A DNA stretch of 64,000 nucleotides from Anaerolineae bacterium (GCA_018432315.1 JAHDLB010000007.1:62001-126000), one strand, 5' to 3'. Shown: positions 43,689 to 53,295, numbered from the stretch's first letter. Notes: generated by a model not told the origin, from the letters alone. Numbers and translations: made by a program.

Positions 43689-45095
43689 ATGACTCAAGCC
43701 TGGGCTGCGCCGCATTGGGTGCGCGGGCGCGTGTTCTACCAAATTTTTCCCGAGCGCTTCCACAACGGCGATCCCGCCAACGACCCGCCCGGCACGGTCC
43801 CCTGGGACAGCGAGCCGACCCGCGAGAACTTCTTCGGCGGCGACCTGGTCGGGATCGCGCAGAAGCTCGATTACCTGAAGCGCCTGGGCATCAACGCGCT
43901 CTACCTGACGCCGTTCTTCGCGGCGCGGACCAATCACCGGTACGACACGTCCGACTACCTGCGGATCGATCCCGCCGCCGGCAGCCCGGACGACTTCCGG
44001 GCGTTGATCGACGCGGCGCACGCGCGCGACGTGCGCGTGGTGCTCGACGCGGTGTTCAATCACTGCGGCGATGGCTTCTGGGCGTTTCAGGACGTCGTGC
44101 AGCGCGGGGCCGCGTCGCCGTACGCGGACTGGTTCGACGTCCGCGGCTACCCCATCGACGACAGCCCACCCTCATACCAGACGTGCGGCGGCGCGCCGTT
44201 CCTGCCCAAGCTGAATCACGCCAACCCCGCCGTGCGCGACTACCTGCTCGGCGTTGCCCGCCACTGGCTGGAACAGGGCGCGGATGGCTGGCGTCTCGAC
44301 GTGCCGTGGAAAGTGCCCCTGGACTTCTGGCGCGCGTTTCGCGGAGCCGTCCTGCAGACGAGGCCGGACGCGTACATCGTGGCGGAGATCTGGCGCGGGG
44401 CCGGTCCGTGGTTGGGCGGCGACACCGTCCACGGCATCATGAACTACCGGCTGCGCGACGCGATCCTCGACTACTGCGCGCATGATCACATGGACGCCGA
44501 GGACTTCGACTACGAGCTGCGCCAACTTCGCGCGGAGCACGGGCCGAGCGCGCCCTATCACCTGACGCTGCTGGGCAGCCACGACACGCCCCGCATTCTG
44601 ACCGCGTGCGGCGGCAGCACCGACCGGGCGCGGCTCGCCGCGATCTTCCAGCTCACGTATATCGGCGTGCCGATGATCTACTACGGCGACGAAATCGGCA
44701 TGGCGGGCGCGAACGATCCGCTCTGCCGCGCCGGGATGATCTGGGACGAAGCGCGCTGGAATCACGCGCTGTTCGAGACGTACCGCCGCCTGATCCGGCT
44801 CCGGCGCGAGCATGCCGCGCTGACGGATGGCGCGTTCGAGACGCTCCTGGTCTTCAACGGCGTGTATGCCTTTCACCGCCATACGACCTATGATCACGTC
44901 GTGGTCGTGCTGAACCCGCGCGACGCGCAGCGGGCCATGAGAATCCCCCTGGGCGAAGCGGCCCCAGGCGCGCGCGCCTGGGTGGACGCCCTGACGGACC
45001 GGCGTTTCGCCGCAAGCGACGATCATCTCGTCATCGAGCAGCTTCCGGCGCAGTCCGGACTCGTGTTGGTACCCGAAGAGAGCAGCCATGGCTAA
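43689..45095 (+). CDS. GH13 alpha-amylase family enzyme (cyclomaltodextrinase/neopullulanase-like), cytoplasmic
   Basis: The 468-residue enzyme has no signal peptide. It shows the GH13 regions in order: DAVFNH (region I), GWRLDVPW with nucleophile D204 (region II), VAEIW with acid/base E233 (region III) and LGSHDTPR with D299 (region IV). It begins GRVFYQIFPERFHNGD, which is common in cyclomaltodextrinase-type enzymes, but lacks their N-terminal immunoglobulin-like domain. It should hydrolyse alpha-1,4-glucan oligosaccharides delivered by the adjoining importer. It overlaps the lacI start by eight bases. Confidence 0.88.
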   Translation: MTQAWAAPHWVRGRVFYQIFPERFHNGDPANDPPGTVPWDSEPTRENFFGGDLVGIAQKLDYLKRLGINALYLTPFFAARTNHRYDTSDYLRIDPAAGSPDDFRALIDAAHARDVRVVLDAVFNHCGDGFWAFQDVVQRGAASPYADWFDVRGYPIDDSPPSYQTCGGAPFLPKLNHANPAVRDYLLGVARHWLEQGADGWRLDVPWKVPLDFWRAFRGAVLQTRPDAYIVAEIWRGAGPWLGGDTVHGIMNYRLRDAILDYCAHDHMDAEDFDYELRQLRAEHGPSAPYHLTLLGSHDTPRILTACGGSTDRARLAAIFQLTYIGVPMIYYGDEIGMAGANDPLCRAGMIWDEARWNHALFETYRRLIRLRREHAALTDGAFETLLVFNGVYAFHRHTTYDHVVVVLNPRDAQRAMRIPLGEAAPGARAWVDALTDRRFAASDDHLVIEQLPAQSGLVLVPEESSHG

Positions 45096-46122
45096 GGTGA
45101 CGATTGCCGAAATTGCCCGCCGCGCGGGCGTCTCGAAGACAGCCGTTTCGTTCGCCTTCAACTACCCGGAACGGCTGTCCGAAGAAACGCTGCAGCACAT
45201 CCTCCGCGTGGCCGAGGAAGCGGGCTACGCGCCCGATCCCGTCGCCAGCAACCTCAAGACGCGGCGCACGGGCTGCATCGGGATTCTCGTGCCGCAGCCG
45301 ATCCCGATCATGACGCGCAACCCGCACACGCTGGCCTTCATCGAGGGCGTGGGGGACGTCTGCCACGAGGCGGGCCTGTCCTTGATGCTCGTCCCGCCGC
45401 TGCGCGGCAACCTGCGGCGCGCCATCGTCCGGGCCGCGGTGGACGGTTTCCTCACCATGGGCCTGGAAACGTTCAAGGCGACGATGGTGGTGCTCCAACA
45501 GCGCGGGGTTCCCTTCGTGATGGTGGACAGCGACCCCACGCCGGACATCCCCTGCGTCAACATCGACGACGAAGCCGGGGCCTATGCTGCCATGTCGTAT
45601 GCCCTGCAGAACGGGCACCGCGATATCGCCATTCTGGGCATCCGGTCGGGGCATCACGGGGATTACCGCAAGTACGCCGGCACGCTGCACCGCCGCATCA
45701 CCGGCTACGCGCGGGCGCTGGACGAGGCCGGGCTCTCGCTGGAGGATCCCGGCGTCAGGCTGGTCGAGGTCGAGTGCGACGCCGAGGGGGGGCACGATGG
45801 CTTTCACGCCGTCTGGGGGGCGCGCTGGCGCCCGACCGCGATCGTCGCCATGGCCGACATCATCGCTGTCGGCGCGATGCGCGCCGCGCGCGCGCTGGGC
45901 GTGGGCGTGCCCGACGACGTCTCGCTGATCGGTTACGACGACGTCGAGCCGAGCGCCCTCACCTGCCCGGCGCTGACGACCATCCGCCAGCCGACGATCG
46001 AGAAGGGCCGCGTGGCCGCCGGGCTGCTGATCCAGCGCATCGAGGACGAAGAACACCGGGCCGAGCACGTCACGCTTCCCGTCGAGCTGATCGAGCGCCA
46101 GTCGTTCGCGCGGCGCGGCTGA
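45088..46122 (+). CDS. LacI-family regulator of the alpha-glucan operon
   Basis: The 344-residue protein has the helix-turn-helix IAEIARRAGVSKTAVSFAFN and hinge VASNLKTRRTGCIGILVP, plus an effector domain with GYDDVEPSALTCPAL. It is the last gene of the operon it presumably controls, overlapping the amylase stop by eight bases, so its level rises with the operon. The two TAAATCGGTTTA operators at 40415-40439 are its likely targets. They differ from the AAGCGCTT sites of the other LacI proteins. Confidence 0.9.
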   Translation: MAKVTIAEIARRAGVSKTAVSFAFNYPERLSEETLQHILRVAEEAGYAPDPVASNLKTRRTGCIGILVPQPIPIMTRNPHTLAFIEGVGDVCHEAGLSLMLVPPLRGNLRRAIVRAAVDGFLTMGLETFKATMVVLQQRGVPFVMVDSDPTPDIPCVNIDDEAGAYAAMSYALQNGHRDIAILGIRSGHHGDYRKYAGTLHRRITGYARALDEAGLSLEDPGVRLVEVECDAEGGHDGFHAVWGARWRPTAIVAMADIIAVGAMRAARALGVGVPDDVSLIGYDDVEPSALTCPALTTIRQPTIEKGRVAAGLLIQRIEDEEHRAEHVTLPVELIERQSFARRG

Positions 46123-46149
46123 GTCTCCGGCGCAGGGGCGCGGAACCGG

Positions 46150-46812
46150 TCAGCCCTGCAGGTCATCCGTACCGCGCTGGACGAGCCCGTGATGCCACGC
46201 CAGCGCGGCGGCCTGCGTCCGGTCCGCGACGCCGAGCTTGTTCAGGATGGCGCTGACGTTGTTCCGCACGGTGCCCTCGGCAAGCGCGAGCCTGTCGGCA
46301 ATGTCCGTGTTCGTCAGGCCGCGCGCGATGTAGCGCAGGATGGCGAGCTCGCGCTGGCTGAGCTCGGCGAAGATGGACGTATCCGGCCTGATCTGCTGCC
46401 GCGCCAGGGCCAGCAGCTTGTCGGCCACCGCCGGATCGATGTGCGTCCGGCCTTCGACGGTGCCTTTGATGGCAGCGATGATGTCATCCCCGCCGGAGTC
46501 CTTGAGCAGGTAGCCCGACGCGCCCGCCCGAATCGCGTCGAAGACCCACTCATCGGCGCTGTACGTGGTCAGCACGAGGATGTGCGTGTCCGGATACTGC
46601 TCGCGGATGGCGCGCGTCGCGCGGATGCCGTTCATGCCCGGCATCTTCAGGTCCATCAGCACGAGGTCGGGCTTCAGCTTGCCGACCAGCTCGACCGCCT
46701 GGGCGCCATCGTACGCCACCCCGACGACCTCGATCGCCGGCGCGAGGTTGAGGATCACGCGCAGGCCCTCGGTCACGACGACCTGATCATCCACCACCAA
46801 CACGCGTATCAT
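46150..46812 (-). CDS. NarL/LuxR-family response regulator
   Basis: The 220-residue protein has a receiver domain with D8-D9 and the phospho-acceptor D54 (LVLMDLKMPGMNG), and a C-terminal LuxR helix-turn-helix (ELSQRELAILRYIARGLTN). The ATG at 46812 is two bases after the stop of the histidine kinase gene, so the two are coupled. This type (LiaR/DesR-like) often controls a neighbouring ABC exporter, and one lies on the other side of the kinase gene. Confidence 0.92.
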   Translation of the reverse strand: MIRVLVVDDQVVVTEGLRVILNLAPAIEVVGVAYDGAQAVELVGKLKPDLVLMDLKMPGMNGIRATRAIREQYPDTHILVLTTYSADEWVFDAIRAGASGYLLKDSGGDDIIAAIKGTVEGRTHIDPAVADKLLALARQQIRPDTSIFAELSQRELAILRYIARGLTNTDIADRLALAEGTVRNNVSAILNKLGVADRTQAAALAWHHGLVQRGTDDLQG

Positions 46813-46814
46813 GC

Positions 46815-48047
46815 TCACTCCTCGACCGTCAGGCGCACGGTCGTGCCTTTGCCCGGCGCGCTGGCGATTTCGAGATGGCCGCTGCACAACAGCGCGCGCT
46901 CGCGCATCCCCACCAGCCCGTAATGCCCCTCGACCGGCACGGCTTGCGGATCGAAGCCGACGCCATCGTCGGCGACCGTCAGCCGGAGCGCGCGCGAGTC
47001 GCGGCGCACCGCAACGGTCACCGTCTGCGCGTGGGCGTGGCGGGCGGCGTTGTTCAGCGCTTCTTCGGCGACGCGGTACACCCCCTGCTCGATCTCCGGG
47101 GGCAGCCCATCCAGGTCGCTCGCCGCGTCGAGCCCGATCGCGATGCCGCTGCGCTCGGACACCGACTCGACGAGTTGGCGCAGCGCGAGCGCGAGGCCCA
47201 GGTCCTCCAACGGACTCGCCCGCAAGGCTTGCAGGGCGCGGCGCGCCTCCTGCAGACCGCTGCGGGTCAGCTCCTGCAGTTGTTTGAGGGTGTTTTGGGC
47301 GTTATCCGGGTCCTGGTCGAGCTGCCTGTTGAGCGCCTCGAGCTGCACCGCGACGGCGCTCAGCGTGTGGGCCAGCGTGTCGTGCAGCTCGCGCGCCAGC
47401 CGGTTGCGCTCGTGGCTGATCGCCAGCCGCTCAACCGCCGTCGCGTATTGTGTCAGCTTGACGTTTTTCGCGGCCAGCGCCTTGCGGTCGGATTTCTGGC
47501 CGCGCACCAGGCGCACGACGATGAACCCCACAACGGGATAGATCACCATTCGCCCGGCGATATCGTCCTGAATGAATGTCATCGGCGCGCCTTCGAGGGT
47601 GGACAAGGGCAGCGCGAGAACCCATTGCAGCGCGGCGGTGAGCACCGTGAAGGCGAGCACAGCCCGGAAATTGTACTGTGCGGCGGTGATGATCATCGGC
47701 ACGAACAGTAGCATGAACAACTGCTCGATGATGTTATCCGGGTTCGGCTGTATTCCGTGATCGGTGATCCACCGGATGTGGAACCACTGCGCCAGCGTGG
47801 ACCCCACCGAGGCAATCGCCAAGCCAACCGGCAGATACCAGCGCGCCAACCGCCGCTGCAGCCAGCCCGAATACAGGTACAGCAGCATGATCACGGCGGT
47901 GAGCGTGCCCACAACCATCAGTGGCCGGACCGGTTTGGCCGGGTCGCCGGTCTGCTCGAGCAAATCGAGGCCGTACACCAGCAGCCAGAAACCGTTCATC
48001 AGGCGAAAGAGCGAAAGCAGTTCGGGTTCGATCTGTGCGCGTTTCAT
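46815..48047 (-). CDS. membrane sensor histidine kinase (HisKA_3, LiaS/DesK-like layout)
   Basis: The 410-residue protein has about five or six membrane helices in residues 15-180 and no large external domain. A coiled linker follows, then the HisKA_3 helix with phosphorylated H222 (RELHDTLAHTLS), and an HATPase domain with the N-box EEALNNAARHA and the G-box VADDGVGFDP. The sensing part is in the membrane, as in intramembrane-sensing kinases that respond to envelope stress. The ATG at 48047 has a GGTGGGTG stretch upstream. Divergent from it is an ABC exporter. Confidence 0.9.
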   Translation of the reverse strand: MKRAQIEPELLSLFRLMNGFWLLVYGLDLLEQTGDPAKPVRPLMVVGTLTAVIMLLYLYSGWLQRRLARWYLPVGLAIASVGSTLAQWFHIRWITDHGIQPNPDNIIEQLFMLLFVPMIITAAQYNFRAVLAFTVLTAALQWVLALPLSTLEGAPMTFIQDDIAGRMVIYPVVGFIVVRLVRGQKSDRKALAAKNVKLTQYATAVERLAISHERNRLARELHDTLAHTLSAVAVQLEALNRQLDQDPDNAQNTLKQLQELTRSGLQEARRALQALRASPLEDLGLALALRQLVESVSERSGIAIGLDAASDLDGLPPEIEQGVYRVAEEALNNAARHAHAQTVTVAVRRDSRALRLTVADDGVGFDPQAVPVEGHYGLVGMRERALLCSGHLEIASAPGKGTTVRLTVEE

Positions 48048-48085
48048 CACCCACCATCGTAACACAGGTCCCACACCGCCCCTAG

Positions 48086-48097
48086 TGACGCGCGTCA
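48086..48097. promoter_or_regulatory. 12-bp palindrome between the two-component and ABC exporter genes
   Basis: TGACGCGCGTCA is a perfect palindrome in the 191-base divergent intergenic region. Its TGAC-N4-GTCA form suits a dimeric LuxR-type response regulator, and the adjoining regulator is such a protein. Confidence 0.5.
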
Positions 48098-48238
48098 TGG
48101 CGGGCCGTGCAGACTGCACGATCGCCGGTGATCGCGTCCACTTCAAGCCAGTCGCCGGCTGTGATACAGTGAAATCCGAGTTCGCACGACACGCCCGCGA
48201 AACGCGCGGGCAGTGCAGCGACATGATCAGGAGGTTGA

Positions 48239-49180
48239 ATGTCCAACACAACGGCCATACGTATCGAAAATCTGCACAAACATTTCGGCTGGCGGAAGAG
48301 CAAGCGCGTCCAGGCGGTGAAGAACCTCAACCTGGAGGTAGCCGCCGGCCAGGTCTACGGCTTCCTGGGGCCCAACGGCGCCGGGAAGACGACCACCATC
48401 CGGGTGCTGCTCGACCTGATCCGGCCCAGCCAGGGCGACGTTTACCTGTTCGGCAAGCACGTCCAGCGCGAGCGCGAGGTGCTGAGCCGGGTCGGCTCGC
48501 TGGTCGAGGGCGCGTCGTTCTACGACTTTCTGAGCGGGCGGCGCAACCTGGAGATATTCGCGCTCACGTCCAATCTCGATCTGCCGCGCGCGCGGTTCGA
48601 CGAGGTGCTGAAACTGGTCGATATGGAGGCGCGCTCCGTGCGGCGGGTCAAAGGCTATTCCACCGGGATGAAGCAGCGCCTGGGCATCGCGGCGGCGATG
48701 CTGACCGATCCCGATTTGCTCATCCTGGACGAGCCGGCCAACGGGCTGGACCCGCAAGGCATCAGCGAAATACGCGCGCTGGTGCGCAGGCTGGCCGACC
48801 AATACGGCAAGACCATCTTCCTGTCCAGCCACCAGTTGGGCGAAGTCGAGCAGGTCTGCGACCGGGTCGCGATCGTCAACAAGGGCGAGCTGGTCCGCGA
48901 GGGGCGCGTGGCCGACCTGGTGACGGCGAAAGCGCAGTTTCGCATCCGGGCCAACCCCGTCGAGCGGGCGATGGCCGTGATCGACGGGCATTGGACGACC
49001 ACGCCCCAGGCCGGCAGCGATGACGCCCTGCTGGTCGACGTGGCGGACGGCGAGACGCCCCTCGTCGTCAAGAGGCTGGTCGACAACAACATTCAGGTCT
49101 ACGAAGTATCGCCTCACCGGCAGTCGCTGGAGGACTACTTCTTATCCGTGACGGAAGGGGAAAACTCGCATGTGGGTTAG
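48239..49180 (+). CDS. ABC exporter ATP-binding protein (BcrA/CcmA-like)
   Basis: The 313-residue ATPase has Walker A (GPNGAGKTTTIRVL), a signature of the form YSTGMKQRLGIA, Walker B (LLILDEPANGLDP) and an H-loop (LSSHQLGEVEQ). AGGAGG lies four bases before the ATG. It is divergent from a two-component system, and its 3' end overlaps the permease gene by 11 bases. This arrangement matches peptide-antibiotic resistance exporters of the BcrAB type. The actual substrate is unknown. Confidence 0.92.
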   Translation: MSNTTAIRIENLHKHFGWRKSKRVQAVKNLNLEVAAGQVYGFLGPNGAGKTTTIRVLLDLIRPSQGDVYLFGKHVQREREVLSRVGSLVEGASFYDFLSGRRNLEIFALTSNLDLPRARFDEVLKLVDMEARSVRRVKGYSTGMKQRLGIAAAMLTDPDLLILDEPANGLDPQGISEIRALVRRLADQYGKTIFLSSHQLGEVEQVCDRVAIVNKGELVREGRVADLVTAKAQFRIRANPVERAMAVIDGHWTTTPQAGSDDALLVDVADGETPLVVKRLVDNNIQVYEVSPHRQSLEDYFLSVTEGENSHVG

Positions 49181-50039
49181 ATTGTTCCGCGCCGAATGGC
49201 GCAAGATTACCGGCAACCGCTGGGCGACGGGCTGCATGATCGGGATCTTCCCGGCGTTGGCGTTTCTGGTGATCGTCCTCGGCCTGCTGGCGGCAGCCTT
49301 CTCGTCCAGCTTCCGGGCGAGCTTCGAAGACAACCTCTGGACCGAGCTTGCCATCGTCCCCTGGCTGATCCCGAACAACCCGCTGGGGCGGGGCCTGCTG
49401 CTCGGCTTCACGGCGGTGCTGTTCGCCGGGGAATACCAGTGGAACACCTGGAAGACGATCGTGCCGCGCAGCCAGCGCGTGCCGCTCATCCTGGTCAAGT
49501 TCGTCGCGGTCGCGCTGTTCGTCGTCTTCGCGTTCACGCTGATGTCGGTTATATGGGGCGTGGGCGGGGGGCTGCTGGCGCTGGCAACCGATACGGGCTA
49601 CGGCCCGGCGCTGTCCAGCGACGTGCTCAGGGACTTCGCCACCGATTACGGGCGGCAAATGCTCTACGCGTTCGTCGGCACCATGATCGCCGCCGGGTAC
49701 GCCTCGCTCGCCGCGATGATCACCCGGTCGATTCTGGGCAGCGCAATCACCGGCATCGTCCTCGCCATCGGCGAGACAATGCTGCTCGTCCCGCTGTACC
49801 TGATTTCGAGTTTGCTGGACACGAACACGTTCCTGCACTTCTACCGGTTTCTGCCCAGCTACAACCTGCTCAACGTGCTGTCCTGGTCGTACGACAAATC
49901 CGCCAGCGGTCTCGAGCTTCCCTCCGGCGGCATCGTCACCGACAGCCGGCTCTTTTCCGAAGGGGTGCTGGCGTGCTGGGTGATCGGCCTGATCGCGCTC
50001 ACCGCGGTCCTGTTCCAGCGCCAGGACATCACCAACTGA
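49170..50039 (+). CDS. ABC exporter membrane protein (ABC-2/BcrB type)
   Basis: The 289-residue protein starts WVRLFRAEWRKITGNRW, a typical ABC-2 N terminus, and has about six helices including LAFLVIVLGLLAAAF and IGLIALTAVLFQR at the end. It overlaps the ATPase gene by 11 bases and must form the exporter with it. It ends 27 bases from the convergent glycan-locus gene. Confidence 0.88.
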   Translation: MWVRLFRAEWRKITGNRWATGCMIGIFPALAFLVIVLGLLAAAFSSSFRASFEDNLWTELAIVPWLIPNNPLGRGLLLGFTAVLFAGEYQWNTWKTIVPRSQRVPLILVKFVAVALFVVFAFTLMSVIWGVGGGLLALATDTGYGPALSSDVLRDFATDYGRQMLYAFVGTMIAAGYASLAAMITRSILGSAITGIVLAIGETMLLVPLYLISSLLDTNTFLHFYRFLPSYNLLNVLSWSYDKSASGLELPSGGIVTDSRLFSEGVLACWVIGLIALTAVLFQRQDITN

Positions 50040-50066
50040 GGCCGCCCCGCCCCGCGATCGCGCTGA

Positions 50067-52130
50067 TCATGAGGGCACAGACGCGCTGCCGGATGCCCGC
50101 AACACCGCGCGGGGAGGGATCGCCAGTTCCCTCTCCCCGGCGGAGGTGGTCAACGTCAGGCCGCGCGTCTCGGCGGCGGGGTTGTAGAGGAGGAAGCGCC
50201 GCTCCCCCGGAATCGGCCCAAGCTCCACGCAGGGCACGTCCAGGCTCAGGCACAGCACGTCGGGCTGGTCCACCGCGCCCAGCCCGTCGAACAGCAGCGC
50301 GCTCCAGAACACCTCCCCCGCGCCGTACAATTCCTTGCCCAGGTGCGCCATCGAGGCGGACTCGGCAGTCGCCAGGTCTTCGTAGGGGATGGACGGGCAC
50401 GGCCCGCGCCGGAGATCGGCGGGCAGGAACGGGTCGAAGAACGCGACGTTGTGGCAGCGCTGCAGGTTCGCCACAGCCGCCATCAGCGGCGCGGGGCCGA
50501 TCTCCGACCGGAGCAGCTCCGGCCACGCGATCAGCACTTCGACGTTTTCCTTGAAGGCCGGGTAGCACAACGAGGCGCACGCCTGGAACATCCCGCGCGG
50601 ATCGTAGGATGGCACAGCCGGGTCGCGGCTCCAATAGGCCATGCGCAGCGCCAGCCGGGTGAAGTCCGTGGCCACCCGCGCCCAACCGCCAGCCGGATCG
50701 ATCCCCTGCCGGTGCAGGTAGGCCGCGCTGGCGGCGGCGAACGACAACTGCTGCGGCTCGTGGGTGAGCTGGTGCGGGGGGAGCCGGTGCAGCACGCGCA
50801 GCGCTCGAATGGCTTCATCCAGCCAGCCGCCGGCGCCGCCGTCCAACTGGTGGGCGATCACGCATCCGGCGGCGTACAACCCGCCCACGCCGGCGTTCAA
50901 CAGGCTGGCGCGCGGCTCCCAGTCCGTCGCGTCGGCAAACAGTGGGAACAGGTAGCCAGTGTTGTGGGCCAACTGCCGCGCGCCGTGCAGCGCGTTCCGG
51001 AACATGGCGAGCAGCGCGCCGTCCCCGGTGAGATACGCCACCCACGGCAGCTTGATCAGGGCGTTTTCCAGGAAGTACCACGTATCCATGAAACTGTCGC
51101 CGTCGCGCGGGGGGAAGCCGTTGGCGACGTAGTCCCACTGCGGGCGGTCGAACAGCGGCAGCGTGGCGAGCAGGCGCTCGGCCAGGGCATCGGCGCGCGG
51201 GTCCGGGTGGGCCTGCCGCCACAGCAGCAGCGGCCACAGCACGTCGAGCTGCGTCATCAGCTCGAAGCCGCGCGGCGTGTCGCGGCCCGCCGCGGAGCTT
51301 CCGCGCACGTACGCCCGCAGCCCGTCCCGCCCCTGGGCTGTCACCCAACAGGCATCGTGTCCCAGGTCGTCCAGCGTGCGCCCCGTCATGACTTGCCACG
51401 GAATCGCGTCCGGGTGCACGCTAGGCGCGGGATCGAGCAGCGGCGCCAGCGCGTCGACCAGCGCCTGCTGCGCTTCCCAGGGCGACGGGATCGCCGCCCG
51501 GCGGCGCTGGGTGAGCCACCAGCGGAAGCGGTGATCGCCCGGCTCCAACCGGAACAGCACGTCCGGCGCGTTGGGCAGCAGCCCGATCCCGTAGCGCCCC
51601 ACCGGGCGATACGCGGTCACCTCGCGCACAGTGAAGTGGTAGAAGCGGCGCGGCGCCCACAGGAACGCGTCGCCGGGAAAATAGCAGATCGTCTCGGTGC
51701 CCGTCGCGTGATCGTACAGGTACCCGGCGGCGAGGTCGTTGCCGGGCAGGCCCCCCTGGTTGACGGTCGACGCGCGCAGCACGGTCTGCCGCCACGTGTG
51801 CGCCTGCCGCGCGTTCAGCTCGTCCAGCGCCGCGATCCACAGGATCATGGCGGGATTCAGGTCGAAAGGCTGCTCGACCTGCACGAGCGTATCCAGCCAG
51901 AAGCCGCCCGCTTCCGGGGATATGCGCGCTTGCCAGCGCCATCCCGGCCCCACTCCGGCCAGCGTGTCGGCCCCGGCCTCGGACGGTTCCAGGCTGTCGA
52001 TCGGGCGGAAGCCCGCCGCCGCTGCGGGGGCCCACTCCGCGCCGTGACGCACTTCGGTCACCAGCACCCATGTGTCGCCGCTGCCCCGCGTGATGCCCAG
52101 CCGCATCGAGCCGCTTTCGAGCCAGTCCAC
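50067..52130 (-). CDS. unknown (alpha/alpha)-barrel-like protein, last gene of the glycan locus
   Basis: The 687-residue protein has no signal peptide. The first half looks beta-rich, and the second half is helical with repeated aromatic and Trp/Tyr-rich segments (DSFMDTWYFLENALIKLPWV, GWARVATDFTRLALRMAYWS) of the kind seen in (alpha/alpha)6 glycosidases. I recognise no known family and no catalytic motif. The start is a GTG at 52130, four bases after the upstream gene's stop, with GAGGCGG nearby, while ATG at 52106 is an alternative. Its position at the end of the operon suggests a cytoplasmic glycan-processing role, which is inference only. Confidence 0.72.
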   Translation of the reverse strand: MDWLESGSMRLGITRGSGDTWVLVTEVRHGAEWAPAAAAGFRPIDSLEPSEAGADTLAGVGPGWRWQARISPEAGGFWLDTLVQVEQPFDLNPAMILWIAALDELNARQAHTWRQTVLRASTVNQGGLPGNDLAAGYLYDHATGTETICYFPGDAFLWAPRRFYHFTVREVTAYRPVGRYGIGLLPNAPDVLFRLEPGDHRFRWWLTQRRRAAIPSPWEAQQALVDALAPLLDPAPSVHPDAIPWQVMTGRTLDDLGHDACWVTAQGRDGLRAYVRGSSAAGRDTPRGFELMTQLDVLWPLLLWRQAHPDPRADALAERLLATLPLFDRPQWDYVANGFPPRDGDSFMDTWYFLENALIKLPWVAYLTGDGALLAMFRNALHGARQLAHNTGYLFPLFADATDWEPRASLLNAGVGGLYAAGCVIAHQLDGGAGGWLDEAIRALRVLHRLPPHQLTHEPQQLSFAAASAAYLHRQGIDPAGGWARVATDFTRLALRMAYWSRDPAVPSYDPRGMFQACASLCYPAFKENVEVLIAWPELLRSEIGPAPLMAAVANLQRCHNVAFFDPFLPADLRRGPCPSIPYEDLATAESASMAHLGKELYGAGEVFWSALLFDGLGAVDQPDVLCLSLDVPCVELGPIPGERRFLLYNPAAETRGLTLTTSAGERELAIPPRAVLRASGSASVPS

Positions 52131-52134
52131 CGCC

Positions 52135-53295
52135 TCAGCCTTCCCCGCGCGCCACCCGGCGCAGGTCGTCGAAAAACGGGGTGCTGCCCCCCCGCACGCA
52201 CGCCGCCGCGTAGATCAGCATGGCGGCGGACCACGTCTGCCAGTCCTCGCCGCGCGGCGTGCCGTCCGCCGCGAGCCACTCGTTGAACCCGAACGCGAGC
52301 CCGGGACGGCGCGCCGGGCGGGCGCTCTCGGCCAGCGCCGCCAGCTCGCGGCGGGCCTGTTCCATCCGCCCGGCAGCGACCAACGCCGCCACGTACCACC
52401 CGGCGATGAACGGCCACACCCCGCCGTTGTGATAGTCGCCGGGCCGGTTGAACTGCTCGTAGCGCGGGCGCCAGTCCGGATCGTCGCGCTGAATCGCCGG
52501 GATCAGGCACGGCGGCAGGACCGCGCCCGATGCGGCGCATGCCTCCGCGACCCAGGCCAGGATCGCGCGCGCTTTCTCCAGCGTGGCAAGGCCGAACAGG
52601 ATCGCCAGACTGTTGCCCAGCAGATCGAACCGGGCGCTGTAGTGGACCTTGTACGACCACAGGGCGTAATACGGTTGGTCCGGCAGGGCCAGCCCTTCGA
52701 GCACGTGCGCGGGCTTGCGCCCGTCCGCGATCACCGGCAGATTGATCCGCTCGTGCAGCGCGCCGGCCTGCACATCCCGCCCGAACAGCCGCAGCGCCGC
52801 ATAGACCAGCGTGTTGACGTACAGGCCGTATCCGGGCACCCACTGCTCGTCGCGCCAGTCGCTGGTCGGCTGCTGGGCGACCATCACCCGGTCGTCGGGA
52901 CTCTGGTAGGCCAGCCACGCCAGGGCGCGACCGGCGGCCTCGTCCAGAAAGGTCGCTTCGCCGGTATGCGCCCGGTAGAGCGCCAGCCCGATCAGAAACA
53001 GCGGCGTGGTGTCGCTCGATCCCAGATCGCGCGGGTCATCGGCCAGCCCGGGGACCTGCCCGCGCGGCGACTGGTTGCGGGCGAGTTCTTCCAACACGCG
53101 GCGCAACGCGGCGATCAGGTCCGCGTCACCCGACAGGAGAATCCCCGGCGCGGCGATCATCAGGTCGCGCGTGTACGGCTCGGGATAGCCCCAGCCCGCC
53201 GCCCGCGGAAGCGCGCCGTCCGGTCCCCCCGCGTTGTGACGGAGCACCGCCCGCGCCGCCTCGACAGCCTCCTCGACGTTCGAATCGGACATCAT
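52135..53295 (-). CDS. GH100-like (neutral/alkaline invertase-type) (alpha/alpha)6 glycosidase
   Basis: The 386-residue protein lacks a signal peptide and shows YPEPYTRDLM near the N terminus, then TSDWRDEQWVPGYG. Later come PGDYHNGGVWPFIAGWYVAAL and GFNEWLAADGTPRGEDWQTW. The His-Asn-Gly-Gly-x-Trp block and the following Trp-rich C terminus are what I know from GH100 and related glycogen-debranching-type barrels. Assignment to a family is moderate and the substrate is not sucrose by default. ATG at 53292 is a close alternative start. It lies 4 bases before the unknown gene and 10 bases after the oxidoreductase gene. Confidence 0.72.
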   Translation of the reverse strand: MMSDSNVEEAVEAARAVLRHNAGGPDGALPRAAGWGYPEPYTRDLMIAAPGILLSGDADLIAALRRVLEELARNQSPRGQVPGLADDPRDLGSSDTTPLFLIGLALYRAHTGEATFLDEAAGRALAWLAYQSPDDRVMVAQQPTSDWRDEQWVPGYGLYVNTLVYAALRLFGRDVQAGALHERINLPVIADGRKPAHVLEGLALPDQPYYALWSYKVHYSARFDLLGNSLAILFGLATLEKARAILAWVAEACAASGAVLPPCLIPAIQRDDPDWRPRYEQFNRPGDYHNGGVWPFIAGWYVAALVAAGRMEQARRELAALAESARPARRPGLAFGFNEWLAADGTPRGEDWQTWSAAMLIYAAACVRGGSTPFFDDLRRVARGEG

